The notes beneath the pieces were generated by a model that was not told the origin of the DNA, did not search any database, and saw only the letters and a program-made list of their open reading frames with translations. From contig NW_004454181.1 in assembly GCF_000283155.1 (NCBI RefSeq), positions 25,137,057 to 25,201,056 of the forward strand: a stretch of DNA of 64,000 nt, given 5' to 3'. The stretch's first letter is position 1. Every line of letters begins with the position of its first letter. Source of the stretch: Ceratotherium simum simum. Lineage: Eukaryota > Chordata > Mammalia > Perissodactyla > Rhinocerotidae. This document shows positions 1 to 10,401 of this stretch, piece by piece. The position numbers and the translations under genes are program-made.

Positions 1-98
1 TTTGTTCTTCTTTTTCCAGTTCCTTTAGGTGCATTGTTAGATTGTTTATTTGAGATTTTTCTTGTTTGTTGAGATAGGCCTGTATCGCTATAAATGTG
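1..98 (-). mobile_element. L1 LINE fragment, antisense, cut by window edge
   Basis: The first ~98 bases read as the complement of an internal L1 coding stretch (motifs ttgtttatttgagatttttc and aggcctgtatcgctataaa). The element continues beyond base 1, so its length and subfamily cannot be judged. No open frame is kept. Confidence 0.65.
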
Positions 99-117
99 TA
101 CATTTTATTTCAATAAC

Positions 118-202
118 AAATATATGATAATGCACGTGAAGCACCCAGCAACAGTGCCTTGGACATAGTTCCATTCAATTTATGCTAGCTACTTTATTGG
201 AG
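118..202 (+). mobile_element. MIR SINE, 3' part
   Basis: Matches the 3' half of MIR in sense orientation: ataatgcacgtgaagcac, then a diverged 'agtgcctggcacatag' block and the tail tatgctagctacttt. The tRNA-like head is missing. Confidence 0.6.
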
Positions 203-204
203 TC

Positions 205-350
205 ATTTAAGTCTACCCCTGCCACATTCACACTAAGACATGGGAACTCCTGAGGACAGCCACATGGTCTCTTTACGTTTGTATTCACAATCACTGTCTA
301 GCATAGTGCTGACACTCTGAATGATTTTTGTTGAATGAACAGATTCAATT
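205..350 (+). mobile_element. L2 LINE 3' end
   Basis: Typical L2 3' terminus: a diverged 'gagggcagggaccatgtct' block at about 252-285, 'ctagcatagtgctgac' and the terminal tttttgttgaatgaac. Heavily truncated at the 5' side. Confidence 0.5.
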
Positions 351-659
351 CATGCCATGTCCAAATTATAAGTGAAGGTCTTCCATCCTAACCTCCCGCT
401 CAATGCATAAATCCCCCACCCACCCTCGGCCTCCTTGTATGAAGTCACCTAATCTGGGTTGTGCTCTCACAATGTCAGGGCAATCATTACTGCATAAGGA
501 AAGCTATTTCACTGTTGTCCAGCTTATGTGGAGCAAAAAATCCCTTTCTTGAATGTTTACCATTAGGCCTCCCAGGGGACCGCACAGTGCAATTGCAATC
601 CCTCCTCCACACGGCAGGGGTGCCATTGGTCACCATGGAGCAGGGAGCAGGGCCAGGAC
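351..659. other. No recognised feature
   Basis: Moderately pyrimidine-rich sequence with a short open frame at 461-667 that has no recognisable domain. I see no splice, promoter or repeat signature. Confidence 0.5.
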
Positions 660-760
660 CAGGGTGAGGAGGTGAGGCACTTGCCTCAGGTGCAAAATTT
701 AAGCAGGAGCCAAAAAACTCAATAATCAAGATAAGTACATTTTAACGCAATATTTTCAGA
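660..760 (+). mobile_element. Possible old interspersed repeat (unassigned)
   Basis: The string ggtgaggcacttgcctcagg followed by tgcaaaatttaag and gagccaaaaaactc resembles a dispersed mammalian repeat that I remember but cannot name. No terminal repeats or target duplication are visible. Confidence 0.3.
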
Positions 761-1285
761 AATCAAATCAAGAAACCACAGCCCACAGGACAAACTCCAG
801 CCCACCAGGGCAAACCTCAGAAAGCTTAATGAAGATTTTCTCTTCAGGCTGAACCACAGGATTACATGTCAAGATTCACCAAACCATAGCATATTTTTTT
901 AAGGGATATTTTTGTTTGTTCTTTAACAACCAGAAGCTAAGGCCTCCTACACAGGAATAACAAATGAATCCACCTCCCAGCATGCCCTAAAGGCTGCTTT
1001 TCCATCAGGCGAACCTGCAGTCAGTCTTCTAGTGACAAAGCAGCCTCAAGGATTATAGTTTGCCTTTTCAGAAAGCCACAAACGGACCTCCTGGAGCAAA
1101 GATATACCTAGCCAGCTGTGATCTTACCTGGCCAGTTGGGGAGAAACAAAAGAGGAGATGGGAGATTAAAATTAAGGCTGCATTTGGCGCTTTATTGCTC
1201 TCGCCTATCCTTCCATTTCTCTCCTTTCAGTCATAATTACCCAAAGCTCAGCTCTCCTCAGACCCACCATTTCTCCAGCACCTAC
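761..1285. other. No recognised feature
   Basis: Mixed-composition DNA with nothing recognisable; short open frames only. Confidence 0.45.
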
Positions 1286-1500
1286 AAAAGCTGGGCACTG
1301 TGCTTTGTACTTGTGGTATATATTTCTTAATCCTCACATCAGCCTTGCAAAGCAAGTATTATTTACTTTTGACTCTCTCAGACTCAGAGATATGAAGTAT
1401 CTAGCCCAAAGTCACACAGCTAATTTTGGTGGTGGGACTAGGAGTCAAATCTGCATTCTTCTGAGGCCAAAATGGTGCACTCTTCAACATGCCCCAGACA
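1286..1500 (-). mobile_element. MIR SINE
   Basis: Antisense MIR: 'tgggcactgtgctttgtac', 'taatcctcacatcagcc', a degraded 'gaggaaactgagg' block, 'gcccaaagtcacacagcta' and the complement of the 'gggttcgaatcc' segment. Nearly the full element is present at high divergence. Confidence 0.75.
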
Positions 1501-1979
1501 ATGTCCTTGGACCTAGTTCTTATGGCAGTAATTCTCCAACTTCATTTATTCATCGGCATCCTGATTTTTGCCGTATCTGTGTACTATTACCATAATCTGC
1601 ACTATTGTGTGTGTAAAATTTTTTTATAAATCAACAGATTTCTATTTGAATAAATTTTGAATAGAACTGAGTAAAGTTTTAAAGAAACCTTAGCTTATTT
1701 CATGAACTGAAAATGACTATCATTTGTCATATATGTAAAATATATACATTGAAAACAAAACAATGCCATTAAATTCTAGCCAGGCACTCTTGCCTACCAA
1801 ATGCTCTGAACCGAGGCCTGTACACTCTGCTAAGAAGGGAAAGTACCAAGTGCTAGAGAGGTGTTAGGGTCAGATTAGAATTCAACAGAGATTATCCCTC
1901 TAATGCAATCAGAAAAATAGAAAAAAAAATTAAAGAGAATTACTTTCTCAGAGCTTGGATCAATGTTACCTAATTCCAT
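1501..1979. other. No recognised feature, AT-rich
   Basis: AT-rich stretch (1600-1780 and 1915-1945 especially) with a run of A at 1920-1929. No repeat family is recognised. Confidence 0.45.
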
Positions 1980-2640
1980 TGTTGGGGAAGAGGGAGAATC
2001 CCCCTCCACCCTTTCACTTAAGGTTCTTATGGCTGGCCAAATAATTAAAATACAGGTTGGCAGGAGAAAATAAGACCAAGTTTAATAACACGTATACATG
2101 GGAGAAACCAGGGAAACGGAGTTTCTCACTAAAATGGCCAAAGCCACCACCTTAAATACCATCTTCAGCTAAAGACAAAGGAGGATATTGGGGGTGGAGG
2201 GTGTCAGTTATGGGAGATTACGAGAAAAGCACAGGACACAAGAGTAAGGTTATTATGCAGATTTCAGGCCTCACCTTCCACATTGATAAGTTTCTAGAGA
2301 GGAGGTCATCCCCACCTCTTCTCAATACAGAGAGGGAGATACCTTTACAAATGGATATTTCCCTTATAAATGTAAATGCTTGTCTGACAACCCTTTACAG
2401 GGCCACCTAGAGAATGTGGCCAGGAAGAGACAGAATTTTTGAGAAGAGGGGCTTGGTGCCTTTCCTATTGTAACATCTATTTTACATTAGATGACAGCCA
2501 TCATGTGTTAGTGGATCTTTCCTGAAATAGGTCTTCTATGTTAAATTCTTTAGGCAGTTTGAGGGAGGTCAAATGTCCATCAGAGAAAATAATCAAGGTA
2601 AAGAGATGTATTTCAGGGTGGCTAATTTTGATCTCCCACA
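1980..2640 (-). mobile_element. Solo LTR, ERV1 (gammaretrovirus-like)
   Basis: Read on the minus strand this 661-bp unit starts tgtgggagatc and ends ccccaaca, the TG...CA ends of a retroviral LTR. It is flanked by an exact 4-bp duplication, ccat, at 1976-1979 and 2641-2644, the size expected for ERV1. In the same orientation a TATA-like tatttaag (complement of ~2151-2158) lies about 70 bp before an attaaa polyadenylation signal (complement of ~2081-2087), followed by a T-rich U5. No internal retroviral region flanks either side, so it is a solo LTR left by recombination. The subfamily is not assigned. Confidence 0.75.
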
Positions 2641-2799
2641 CCATATTGGGTGACACCAAAATTCACCTTGAGTACCACCATGGCTGGTGTTCCTCACACT
2701 CTCAGAGGTGCTGCAGAATCTTTTAGAAGGTCATTTAATGTCTTACCCCACAGAAAATTGCTTCTCAATCACCACAGTAAAAGTCCTAGGGCAACAGGA

Positions 2800-2962
2800 A
2801 GTTGAGAGATCCATATTCTTGTCTGGTCTCTACTATGGACCAGCTATAGGATCTGAGACACATTATATCAATTTTCTGAACCTCAAAATTTCCTTACTCA
2901 TTAAAAAGAGAATTATTATTCCTTTTATTTTATAATCTCTTCCAGATCTAAAATTCTCTAAA
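2800..2962 (+). mobile_element. MIR SINE
   Basis: Sense MIR: 'ctactatggaccagctatagg' region, then 'tttctgaacctcaaaatttc' and 'attaaaaagagaattattat', ending in a MIR3-like 'cttccagatctaaaattct'. Diverged. Confidence 0.55.
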
Positions 2963-3204
2963 TTTAATCTCATTTTACCTGTTTAAATTATTTTCCCCAA
3001 ATTCTGTTATTTAAATTTATTCCTGTGAATTAAAATTCTATTGCTTCTATATTTGTCTCTGGTATAGGACAAATATAATGCATAACTTACAATGGTACGA
3101 TTTGAAAACCTTAATAGTGATCAGTTTACTAAACTGCTTTAGATTATTACTTAAGTATAAAGTCCTTGAGCATAAATTCACTATTTGATTTAAGTGTGAC
3201 ACAG
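2963..3204. other. No recognised feature, AT-rich
   Basis: AT-rich DNA between two MIRs; nothing recognised. Confidence 0.4.
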
Positions 3205-3375
3205 AAAAAGTACCCAGAGCTAAACAGATGAATTCTAGAACTGGGTCTGTCCCTTACATGCTGTGGGACCGTAGGCAAGTGTCTTACCCTCTCTGACCCT
3301 GAGCCTATATCTATAAACCTGGGGAATAATTCTCATCCTCTCCTATTTTATAGAGTTGTGGGGATAAAATCATCT
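3205..3375 (+). mobile_element. MIR SINE
   Basis: Sense MIR core: 'ctgtgggaccgtaggcaagt', 'cctctctgaccctgagcc' and 'ataaacctggggaataatt', ending at 'agagttgtggggataaa'. Confidence 0.75.
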
Positions 3376-3507
3376 CATTGATGAGAAAACACCTGAAAAA
3401 AACCACCTAAGTTCCACGTGTCATAGGATTATTCTTACTGTCAAATGAGATAAGAGATGTGAGGGCACTTTGATTGTCTTATATAAATTGTCAGTTGACC
3501 TTACACA

Positions 3508-3600
3508 TCAGTCTCTTCCGGTCTGTTTTCTCATTTAAGTGATAAGCGCACTTAGGCCCCTTTTATCACTAAAATTCTATGGTTCAGGGATTGATTTATT
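3508..3600 (+). mobile_element. MIR-related fragment (MIR3-like)
   Basis: Short piece with 'ctgttttctcatttaagtg' and the MIR3-type ending 'actaaaattctatggttc'. Confidence 0.45.
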
Positions 3601-3682
3601 GTCATAGATGATTACTGTTACTCTACAGCCTATCAGTCAGGATCACAGAAAAATAGATGATAAAGAAGGACCAGGGCCTAAA

Positions 3683-3815
3683 ATGGAAGGAGCACTAGGA
3701 TTGGAGGCAAAAGGTCTGTGTTTGTGCTTCAGGTTTGCCACTCTCTAGGTTTCTGGCCTTAGGCAAGTTCCTTCCCCTTTCAGAGTCTCCACATCCTCAG
3801 GAGTAAAAAGAAAAC
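3683..3815 (+). mobile_element. MIR SINE
   Basis: Sense MIR: 'gattggaggcaaaaggtctg', 'ggccttaggcaagttcctt' and 'cagagtctccacatcctcag'. The 3' part is absent. Confidence 0.7.
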
Positions 3816-3829
3816 CTGGGCTAAGTCAA

Positions 3830-4402
3830 TGTAGAGCAGACCTTTGCTGTTTATGCCTCTTTAGTATCCATGCCTCCCTTTCCTATAGTGACTCCCCAGT
3901 ACTCCTCTGGGGAACCAGCCATACCACAGTCCTCATCCATGAGCTTCACGCAGTGCTGACCCCATTCCCTGGAGCTCCATGATGCCTGGGACAGATGATC
4001 AAGGCCTGGCCAATGGTGGTTCCATTTTCCTGGCCATAGTGATTGACTCAGGCATGGGCACTCACCCAAAATGGTCCAAGGAAACCAAATCCCAGGTTCT
4101 GCTGGAACTATTAGGAAGGAGAAGTTATTTTCCTAACAGGATTGCTAGCTGTAGAGATGATACAAACCTAGGGTCTTGCTAGCAGCCATCTGTCTCCCAC
4201 ATGGGCAGAGGCTTCCTGAGAATGAAACCAAATCAGAGGAAAGAAAAGAGCAATGGAGATTCCAGACAACATCATCTGGGCTCCTGGATCCAGCCTTGTC
4301 TGAGGACATACACTCAAAGTTACCTGAACCCGTAAATTATCTTTTCAGCTAAAGCTGGCTAAAGTTGGGTTTCAGTCACATGCAACTGAAGGGTTCTGAA
4401 CA
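3830..4402 (+). mobile_element. MLT1-like (MaLR) LTR
   Basis: An LTR-like unit running from 'ctttgctgtttatgcctc', through 'ctggccaatggtggttcc' and 'tgctggaactattaggaag', to the terminal motif 'gttgggtttcagtcaca' and 'tgcaactgaagggttctg'. That order matches an ERVL-MaLR LTR consensus as I remember it. No retroviral internal region follows and I could not fix a target duplication. Open frames at 3851-4182 on either strand lie inside this element and are not genes. Confidence 0.55.
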
Positions 4403-5599
4403 ACACACAGAAGTTTTCAAACCTGCTCTGTAGAGTCCTGGAGGTTCCTCAGTGGTGCCTTGTGGGCCACTGAAGCAAGGCTAGTGCAGGCCAAATTAAC
4501 TAGCAGGGATATTGGGCCAATGTGCCCCCATTAAATGGAGCACCTTGTCCTTTATCAGTTTTATATACTGGGCCTCACGTGGGATTTGTTTTCAGGGCAG
4601 ATTCCAAGGATACTTGACCTCATGGATTCCTGGAGACCTCTCTTTCCGGAACCCAAAAGAAGAACCTTTAAGGGGTAGGGGTTCTTGACCTTAACCCTGC
4701 CTAGACTTGGGGACAAAACTCAAAGCCCTTATAGTGGGGATTAGGGGGAGGAAGTGCTGTCGACAACTGGGGAACCTTTTCTATGTTTAAAAAAACAGCA
4801 CAGTTAACCCAGCTGTTGGCCACCATACAAGCCCAAGAGTGCCAGACATTTTGATCCCTGGATTTTACATGGAAATCTCTTATTTTACTTCTTGGCAACT
4901 AATTTATTAAAATTTTAAATCGCCTTAAAGCCAAGAGAGATACATCTGCAAATTAAATTCAAAATGTGAACAACTGTCTTTCTTCCTTACTGAGTCCAGG
5001 GATATGCTTCAGAGGGTCTCTGAGTTCCATGACATCACATGACAAACTTAACATGCATGTGCACATAGGTGTTTTCCTGGGGAGAGGTCCAGAGTCCTCA
5101 ATTAGATTCTTCTAAGGATCTAATAATCCAGAAAAGGTTAAAAATGTCTGCTGTACCAAGAGAAGATTATCCCAGAAGTGTTACCAACGGCATGTACGTG
5201 TGTGCGTGCACATGTGTGTAGGTGTGTTCATGTGTGTATTTTGACGGGACACTGTCTCGCCAATATTCTTTTCTTTCATTGCTAAAAGGTCAATTCCTCC
5301 TCTCTTATTTCCCTCACTCTCTCCCCAGTGAGAAAGAACATTATATTACCATCGATATTTACTGCGCTCAGCCAGGAGAGAAATAAAACGTCCATGGGCC
5401 GTTAATCCAGCTTTAACTCTCGGCAGAATTTACCTCTGCCTACCCTGGCACAAGGCAGGTCACGAGAACCACACTTGTTCTTGGTCGGGGGGTGGAGCTG
5501 TTGCAGGACCGGTGCACACCAGCTGGCTTTAGGGAGCTGGTCATATCTGCTCCCTGTCACCTCAAGCAACTGACAACAGAGGAGACTCATGTGTTGGTT
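4403..5599. other. Unannotated stretch with an imperfect GT tract
   Basis: No gene or dispersed repeat recognised. Holds an imperfect (GT)n tract at about 5191-5240 (gtgtgtgcgtgcacatgtg) and a run of A at 4790-4796. Confidence 0.45.
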
Positions 5600-5745
5600 C
5601 ACTCCTTTGCTCATTCATTCATTCATTCATTTACCCAATATGCACACTGAGGACCTCCTATAGACAGAGCTGTGCTGGGGCCCAGGAACACGGACATGCT
5701 ATCCCTATCCTCTAATTCACAGCTAAGTTAGGAGGGAAAGGAGGA
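5600..5745 (-). mobile_element. L2 LINE 3' end with (ATTC)n tail
   Basis: Antisense L2 terminus: 'tcattcattcattcattcat' at 5611-5630 is the complement of the L2 3' tail, followed by 'gaggacctcctatagacaga' and 'gctgtgctggggcccagg'. Confidence 0.6.
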
Positions 5746-5806
5746 AGCAGGAGAGGGAGGGAGGGAAGAAGGAAGGAAAAGAAAGAAAGAAGGGAGACAG
5801 ACATAT
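5746..5806 (+). repeat. Purine-rich GA/GGAA tract
   Basis: About 60 bases of nearly pure purine with gggagggagggaagaagg and aaagaaagaaagaaggg. Confidence 0.8.
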
Positions 5807-6180
5807 AGATATATAATATTTTTTTACCTTATTTTCCTACTACTTCACAGGCGGAATTGTCAGAGTCAAATGAAATCATGGCTGAGATGTTTTTCATGCA
5901 AATAGTAAAAATAATAAGTTTTATGCATGTGAAGAGATGCCTAATATGAGACCCTAACTGAAAAACAAAGCATCCTGCAGTTCCTGAAGAATTTTCTCCT
6001 CCATTAGCACAGGTAACCCAGTGGCAAAGAAAAGACCTACACTTCACAGGTGAATAAACCCAAACTCCACTTCAAGTCCTTCTTTTTGCTAAAAGGCTAA
6101 GACCGGAGTAGCATTCTTGCCCAGTCCCCTCAAGGCCATTCTATTAAATATTCTTTCTGTTTCTTAAAGGGATTTGGGGG
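5807..6180. other. No recognised feature
   Basis: AT-rich start followed by mixed sequence; nothing recognised. Confidence 0.4.
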
Positions 6181-6377
6181 TGCTATTGTCATTTTGGATG
6201 GAAGCTTTTTTTGTTGTGCAGGGCAGGATTGTTCTGTATATCACAGGAAAAATGGCATCCCGACCTCCTATCCACTAAGTGTCAGCGGTGCCCCCTCCAT
6301 TGTGACCAACCAAACGGCCTTGCCAATTCCAGATGCCCCCGGGGGGAGTGGCAGTCTTGCCCCAGTGGAGAACCCTG
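6181..6377 (-). mobile_element. MER20 DNA transposon (hAT-Charlie)
   Basis: Complement of MER20: 'gctattgtcattttgg', 'ttgttgtgcagggcagga', 'cctatccactaagtgtcag', 'tgtgaccaaccaaa', 'ccccggggggagtgg' and a terminal 'gtggagaaccctg'. The outer end at 6181 is degraded. MER20 copies in other placental mammals have been co-opted as uterine enhancers; nothing here shows that for this copy. Confidence 0.75.
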
Positions 6378-6407
6378 TTAGGAAGGGGGCTATGAGAATG
6401 GCCTACT

Positions 6408-6653
6408 GGGGCCAGCCCGGTGGCGCAAGCAGTTAAGCGCGCATGCTCCGCGGTGGCGGCCCGGGGTTCGCCGGTTTGGATCCCGGGCGTGCACTGAGGC
6501 ACTGCTTGTCAGCCACGCTGTGGCAGGCGTCCCATATAAAGTGGAGGAAGATGGGCACAGATGTTAGTCCAGGGCCAGTCTTCCTCAGCAAAAAGAGGAG
6601 GATTAGCAGATGTTAGCTCAGGGCCAATCTTCCTCACAAAAAAAAAAAAAAAA
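6408..6653 (+). mobile_element. ERE SINE, short-body type
   Basis: tRNA-like head ggggccagcccggtggcgca with B-box gttcgccggtttggatcc, the body 'gtcccatataaagtggagga', two copies of the 'atgttag.tcagggcca..cttcctca' module, and a 17-base A tail. Imperfect 12-bp target duplication agaatggcctac (6395-6406) / agaacgtcctac (6653-6664). The low divergence and CpG content make this a young perissodactyl insertion, mobilised by L1 judging from the A tail and duplication size. Confidence 0.92.
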
Positions 6654-6754
6654 GAACGTCCTACAGTCCATTCAGGATCTCCATTACAGGGCGTGCCCAC
6701 TGGAACAGCCTTCTCCCATCAGTCCCTCCTCCCACCCCACCCATATTCATTCTG

Positions 6755-7245
6755 CGAATACTCCCTGAGCTGTCACCACATGCCAGGGACTGTTCTAAGA
6801 GCTGAAGACACAGCAGTGAACCAGACAGACAAGATTCCCGCCCTTGTGGACGTCATAATCAAGTCAGGAAAAACAGGCAAAAATAAAGTGAACTAATAAA
6901 TATATCATTTCAGGTAGCGCTCTGTATTAGGAGAAAAAGTAAGGGAAGTAGAAGAGTGAGTTACCAGGCGGGGGAGGGAAGGCAATTATAATTGACAGGG
7001 TTGTCAGGAGGCCTCTCTGAGGAAGTGACATCTGAGTCAGGGAAGCAGCCATGCAAAGAACTGTGGAAAAGAGTCCTGGGAGAGGGAAGAGCAAACACAA
7101 GTGCCCAAAGCAAGAGCAGCCTGGCATGTCTGGGGACCAGCAAGAAGGACAGTGTGGCTAGAACAGAGTAAACAAGGCAGAGGTGAAGGAGAGGAGGGCA
7201 GAAATGTTGGCAGGAGCCAAATCATGGAGGGCCTCATGGTTTCTC
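6755..7245 (-). mobile_element. L2-like LINE, antisense
   Basis: Runs in the complement of the L2 3' region: 'catgccagggactgttctaa', 'cagcagtgaaccagacagac', 'gaggcctctctgaggaagtg', 'agcagcctggcatgtctgg' and 'ggagggcctcatgg'. Short open frames on both strands here are chance frames in the LINE. Confidence 0.65.
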
Positions 7246-7376
7246 AGGCCCTTGCTGTTCCTTCTGCCTGGAATGCCCTTCCCAGTTTTCGTAATTTCCT
7301 CTGTCAACTTGCCTTGATTCCCTAGGTTACAACTAGCTACCCCCTTCCTTTTTGCTTCTACTCTACTTTATACATA
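7246..7376 (+). mobile_element. L2-like LINE, sense
   Basis: Motif 'cccttgctgttccttctgcc' followed by 'tggaatgcccttcccag', which is the sense L2 segment. It abuts the antisense L2 copy, giving a head-on inverted junction. Confidence 0.65.
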
Positions 7377-7377
7377 C

Positions 7378-7606
7378 TGTGCTGGATGGCTAAGGGAACT
7401 GGCTCCAGAGCCAGACCACCCAGAGTCACTAGCTGTGTATCCTTGGACAAGTCACCTAACTTCTCTGGGCTTTGGTTTCTCTTCAAAACAGGAGAAAATA
7501 CCAGTACCCTTGGGGACTATCAAGTTAGTATGAGGATTAAATGAGTTAATATCAGAGCTTCAAATACTTCCTTGCACATAGTAAGTGTTGAATCAATGTT
7601 GTTATA
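7378..7606 (+). mobile_element. MIR SINE, near full length
   Basis: Well preserved sense MIR: 'gctccagagccagaccaccc', 'ccttggacaagtcacctaac', 'aggattaaatgagttaata' and the tail 'gcacatagtaagtgttgaat'. About 225 bp of the ~260-bp consensus. Confidence 0.85.
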
Positions 7607-7644
7607 AAACGTTGTATTACATTCATGTATTTCCATGTCTATCT

Positions 7645-7766
7645 CCCCAAATAAATTCTAACATCCCTTGAAGGCATGACGTGGGTCAAGTGTCTTACGT
7701 CTGTGTCCTCCATAACTAATGTCATATCTGAAACATAGCAGATGCCCAGTAAAGATGATATAAGGG
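7645..7766 (+). mobile_element. L2 LINE 3' end
   Basis: Sense L2 terminus: 'cttgaaggcatgacgtgg', 'cttacgtctgtgtcctcc' and 'gaaacatagcagatgccc'. Confidence 0.5.
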
Positions 7767-7812
7767 AGGGAGAGAAAGAAGGAAAGAAGGCAAAGCAAGA
7801 GAAGAAAAGTCT
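7767..7812 (+). repeat. Purine-rich GAAA/GGAA tract
   Basis: Short purine run 'ggagggagagaaagaagg' continuing 'aaagaaggcaaagcaagag'. Confidence 0.7.
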
Positions 7813-7834
7813 TACACTTTTCAAAGTTTTTTGA

Positions 7835-7985
7835 CATCACTTTGCTTATTTCATCTTCATAGCAACTAAACGATCCCGCAGTAAAAGATTTGCTCGTCCC
7901 ATTTCTCAGGAAGGAAAGTTGAATCCCAGAGATGTAAATGACTTGCTCTTGATGGTGGATGACTGAGCCCGGAGATCTCTCACCA
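7835..7985 (-). mobile_element. MIR SINE
   Basis: Antisense MIR, diverged: 'cttatttcatcttcatagc', 'cccatttctcaggaagga' and 'atgacttgctcttgatgg'. Confidence 0.5.
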
Positions 7986-9061
7986 TACACTGGCTACCTC
8001 TAAAATATAGGATATCCTCACTGGCAACAAAAACAATCACCAGACTCCTGTTTGTACAGGGCTTTGTGTTTTTGAAATACTTTAAAATCAATACTTATTA
8101 GAGCTTTATAACACTTTATTGAGGTGGTCACAGTTGACTCTTTCCACTTTCCATTAAAGGAGATTGGGTTCCACAAAGCTTATGCCTCCCATGTAGTTGG
8201 CATTAGCACTGGAACTAAAGCCCAGGTTTCTGGCTCCAAGTCTAGTACTCCCTCCCTTCCAGAACACTTCCCCCAGGCTGAGGGACCAGAGATCTAGGCA
8301 TTTGTTCCTGGGGCAAGGCCTCAATTTGTTTGGACTCTTCTTCCCTAACTGTTTGGGTCTGTTTCCGCAGGACCCATAGTCCGTATCCATTAAAAAAGAA
8401 AAAAAGTATTCATTGTCTAACAAATATCTGGGTGATGTTCAAAAGCGGTCATAACTGTTTCCCTGAGCCAATTTCTATTCTAGGCACAGTCAGTGACTCA
8501 CTGGCGACCTTGGACAAAAACGAGGTAACCTTTATTCCCCTGACAAGTTTATATTTCTCAGAATCCAGAGTCATAAGCAAGACAGTTTCTGACAAGATTT
8601 CCCCATTGCCCAAAGCCTGTACAAGCCCTCCAGACATCACGGATCCAGCCCCTCCAGCATTTGACAGATTTTGACAAACCTATTTCAGTCTGAAGCCACC
8701 AACTGGAAATACCACCTGGGACTGATAGTCTATTGAGTTAAAATTTAAGTGGCTTTCCAAAGATCTCTCAGCTAATGAGTAGAGGGTGTGCGACCAGGAC
8801 ACACCTCATGATTCCCAGTGCAATGCTGACGTCAGACTCACCTGACAGCTTCTCTGCTAGGTATGCCCAGAAGAAAGTACACAGAACTTTCCAGAGCTTA
8901 CAAATACCAAAAAACTCACATGCCACAGAACCCATTATTGCCCCAGTGGGAGCCAATGTCCAGGTGAAAAAGGATCAAATGAACTTGACTTGTCCCTTTC
9001 TTGGTATGTGAAAAAACTACCCCAAATGAAATACTGTAGGCATGCAGAATTTTCCTGTCAT
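7986..9061. other. Unannotated stretch
   Basis: Mostly unrecognised DNA. A weak MIR-like piece may sit at 8050-8160 (tttgaaatactttaaaatc and tttataacactttattgagg). Overlapping open frames at 8154-8674 on both strands carry no recognisable domain. Confidence 0.4.
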
Positions 9062-9560
9062 TGTTCAGCCACTATTTACTGAGTACCTATTGAATCAAGT
9101 ATGGCATTAGGTGCCAGGCAAATAGCTTTGAACAAGCCAGTGTCTGCCCTCTTAGGGCTTACAGTCTAGTAGAAGAGGCAGACATCAAACACACAATCAC
9201 ACAAATAATTATTGAAATATAATTGGGCTAGATGCTGTGAATTACAGGAGTTAAGAGAGTTTATAACAGGGGACCTGACCAAGTTGGAAGGATAAAGGAA
9301 GGCTTCCCTGAGGAAGTGACATTTAAGCTGAGCCCAGAAAGGTAAGCTGGAAGGAGGAAAGAGCTTTCTAGGCAGAGGGAACAACATGTGCAAAGACCCT
9401 GAGGCATGAAGAAGCATGGAACACTTGAGAAATTGAAAGCAGACCTTTATGGATGGAGAACAGAGTGGAGGAGTGGAGAGAGGTGAGATGACAGGCAGAG
9501 CAGAGTCTGCAAGACTGAGTAGGTAACAGTAAGGAATTTGGGCTCTAATCTTGATTGTGT
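9062..9560 (-). mobile_element. L2-like LINE, antisense
   Basis: Complement of the L2 3' region in order: 'ttactgagtacctattgaat', 'ttaggtgccaggcaaata', 'agtctagtagaagaggcaga', 'cttccctgaggaagtgac', 'aggcagagggaacaacatg' and 'tgcaaagaccctgaggca'. Ends near 9560. Confidence 0.7.
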
Positions 9561-10003
9561 CTGCCCAAGGAACATCAGGCTGCTTGCCCTATATGGAAAC
9601 ACCCAGAGGAGCCAGCCCTGAGCCCACCGCGGGGGCACACTCTGGTGGGTGACCAAAGACTCTGGAGTTCCTGTGCCCAAGGACAGAATATGGAAGAAAT
9701 CATTTCTCAGCACCCCTTCACTATCTTACCTAAAGTCAGAGAAAAACAAAGTGTCCAATGCAATGACTTGACCTAGTAAGAGCCTTTAAACACACCCAAC
9801 TCGGTGATGCAGAGCTCAAATGCTCCGCAATCCACAGAACCAAGGAGGAAGCAGATCTTTCTTGGTATTTTGCTTTCATTTTCCAATCCCCAAAGACACA
9901 GACTCAAATTACCTCTACTTGACTTTTAGTAACAATTACAGAAGAGCAGAGTAGGAAAGAATCTTAGATGACTGATGATGCTGATTTCATAGACCAGCAT
10001 TAT
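9561..10003. other. No recognised feature
   Basis: Nothing recognised apart from chance open frames on either strand. Confidence 0.45.
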
Positions 10004-10072
10004 TTATATATACATATATATATACACATACATGTGTAACCATATATTCATACACACACACACACACACATA
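10004..10072 (+). repeat. Compound (TA)n/(CA)n microsatellite
   Basis: tatatacatatatatata followed by tacacacacacacacacaca. Directly upstream of an ERE target site. Confidence 0.8.
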
Positions 10073-10087
10073 TGTATGTTTTTTCTT

Positions 10088-10386
10088 TTTTTTTTTTTTT
10101 GTGAGGAAGATCAGCCCTGAGCTAACATCCATGCTAATCCTCCTCTTTTTGCTGAGGAAGACCAGCTCTGCGCTAACATCTATTGACAATCCTCCTCCTT
10201 TTTTTTCCCCAAAACCCCCTAGTAGATAGTTGTACATCGTAGTTGTACATCCTTCTAGTTGCTGTATGTGGGACGTGGCCTCAGCATGGCTGGAGAAGCG
10301 GTGCGTCGGTGTGCGCCCAGGATCCGAACCTGGGCCACCAGTAGTGGAGTGCGCGCACTTAATTGCTTAGCCACGGGGCCGGCCCC
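10088..10386 (-). mobile_element. ERE SINE, long-body type
   Basis: Antisense ERE, ~299 bp: poly-T at 10088-10100, 'gctaacatccatgctaatcc', 'ctagttgctgtatgtgggac' and the head complement 'gcttagccacggggccggcc'. An exact 15-bp target duplication, tgtatgttttttctt, flanks it at 10073-10087 and 10387-10401. The body contains the 'tacaactatctact..ggg' block absent from the short-body copies. Confidence 0.95.
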
Positions 10387-10401
10387 TGTATGTTTTTTCT
10401 T

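Noticed and set aside
1976..2644. A provirus flanking the LTR
   Set aside because: No second LTR or internal gag/pol/env-like sequence on either side; solo LTR only.
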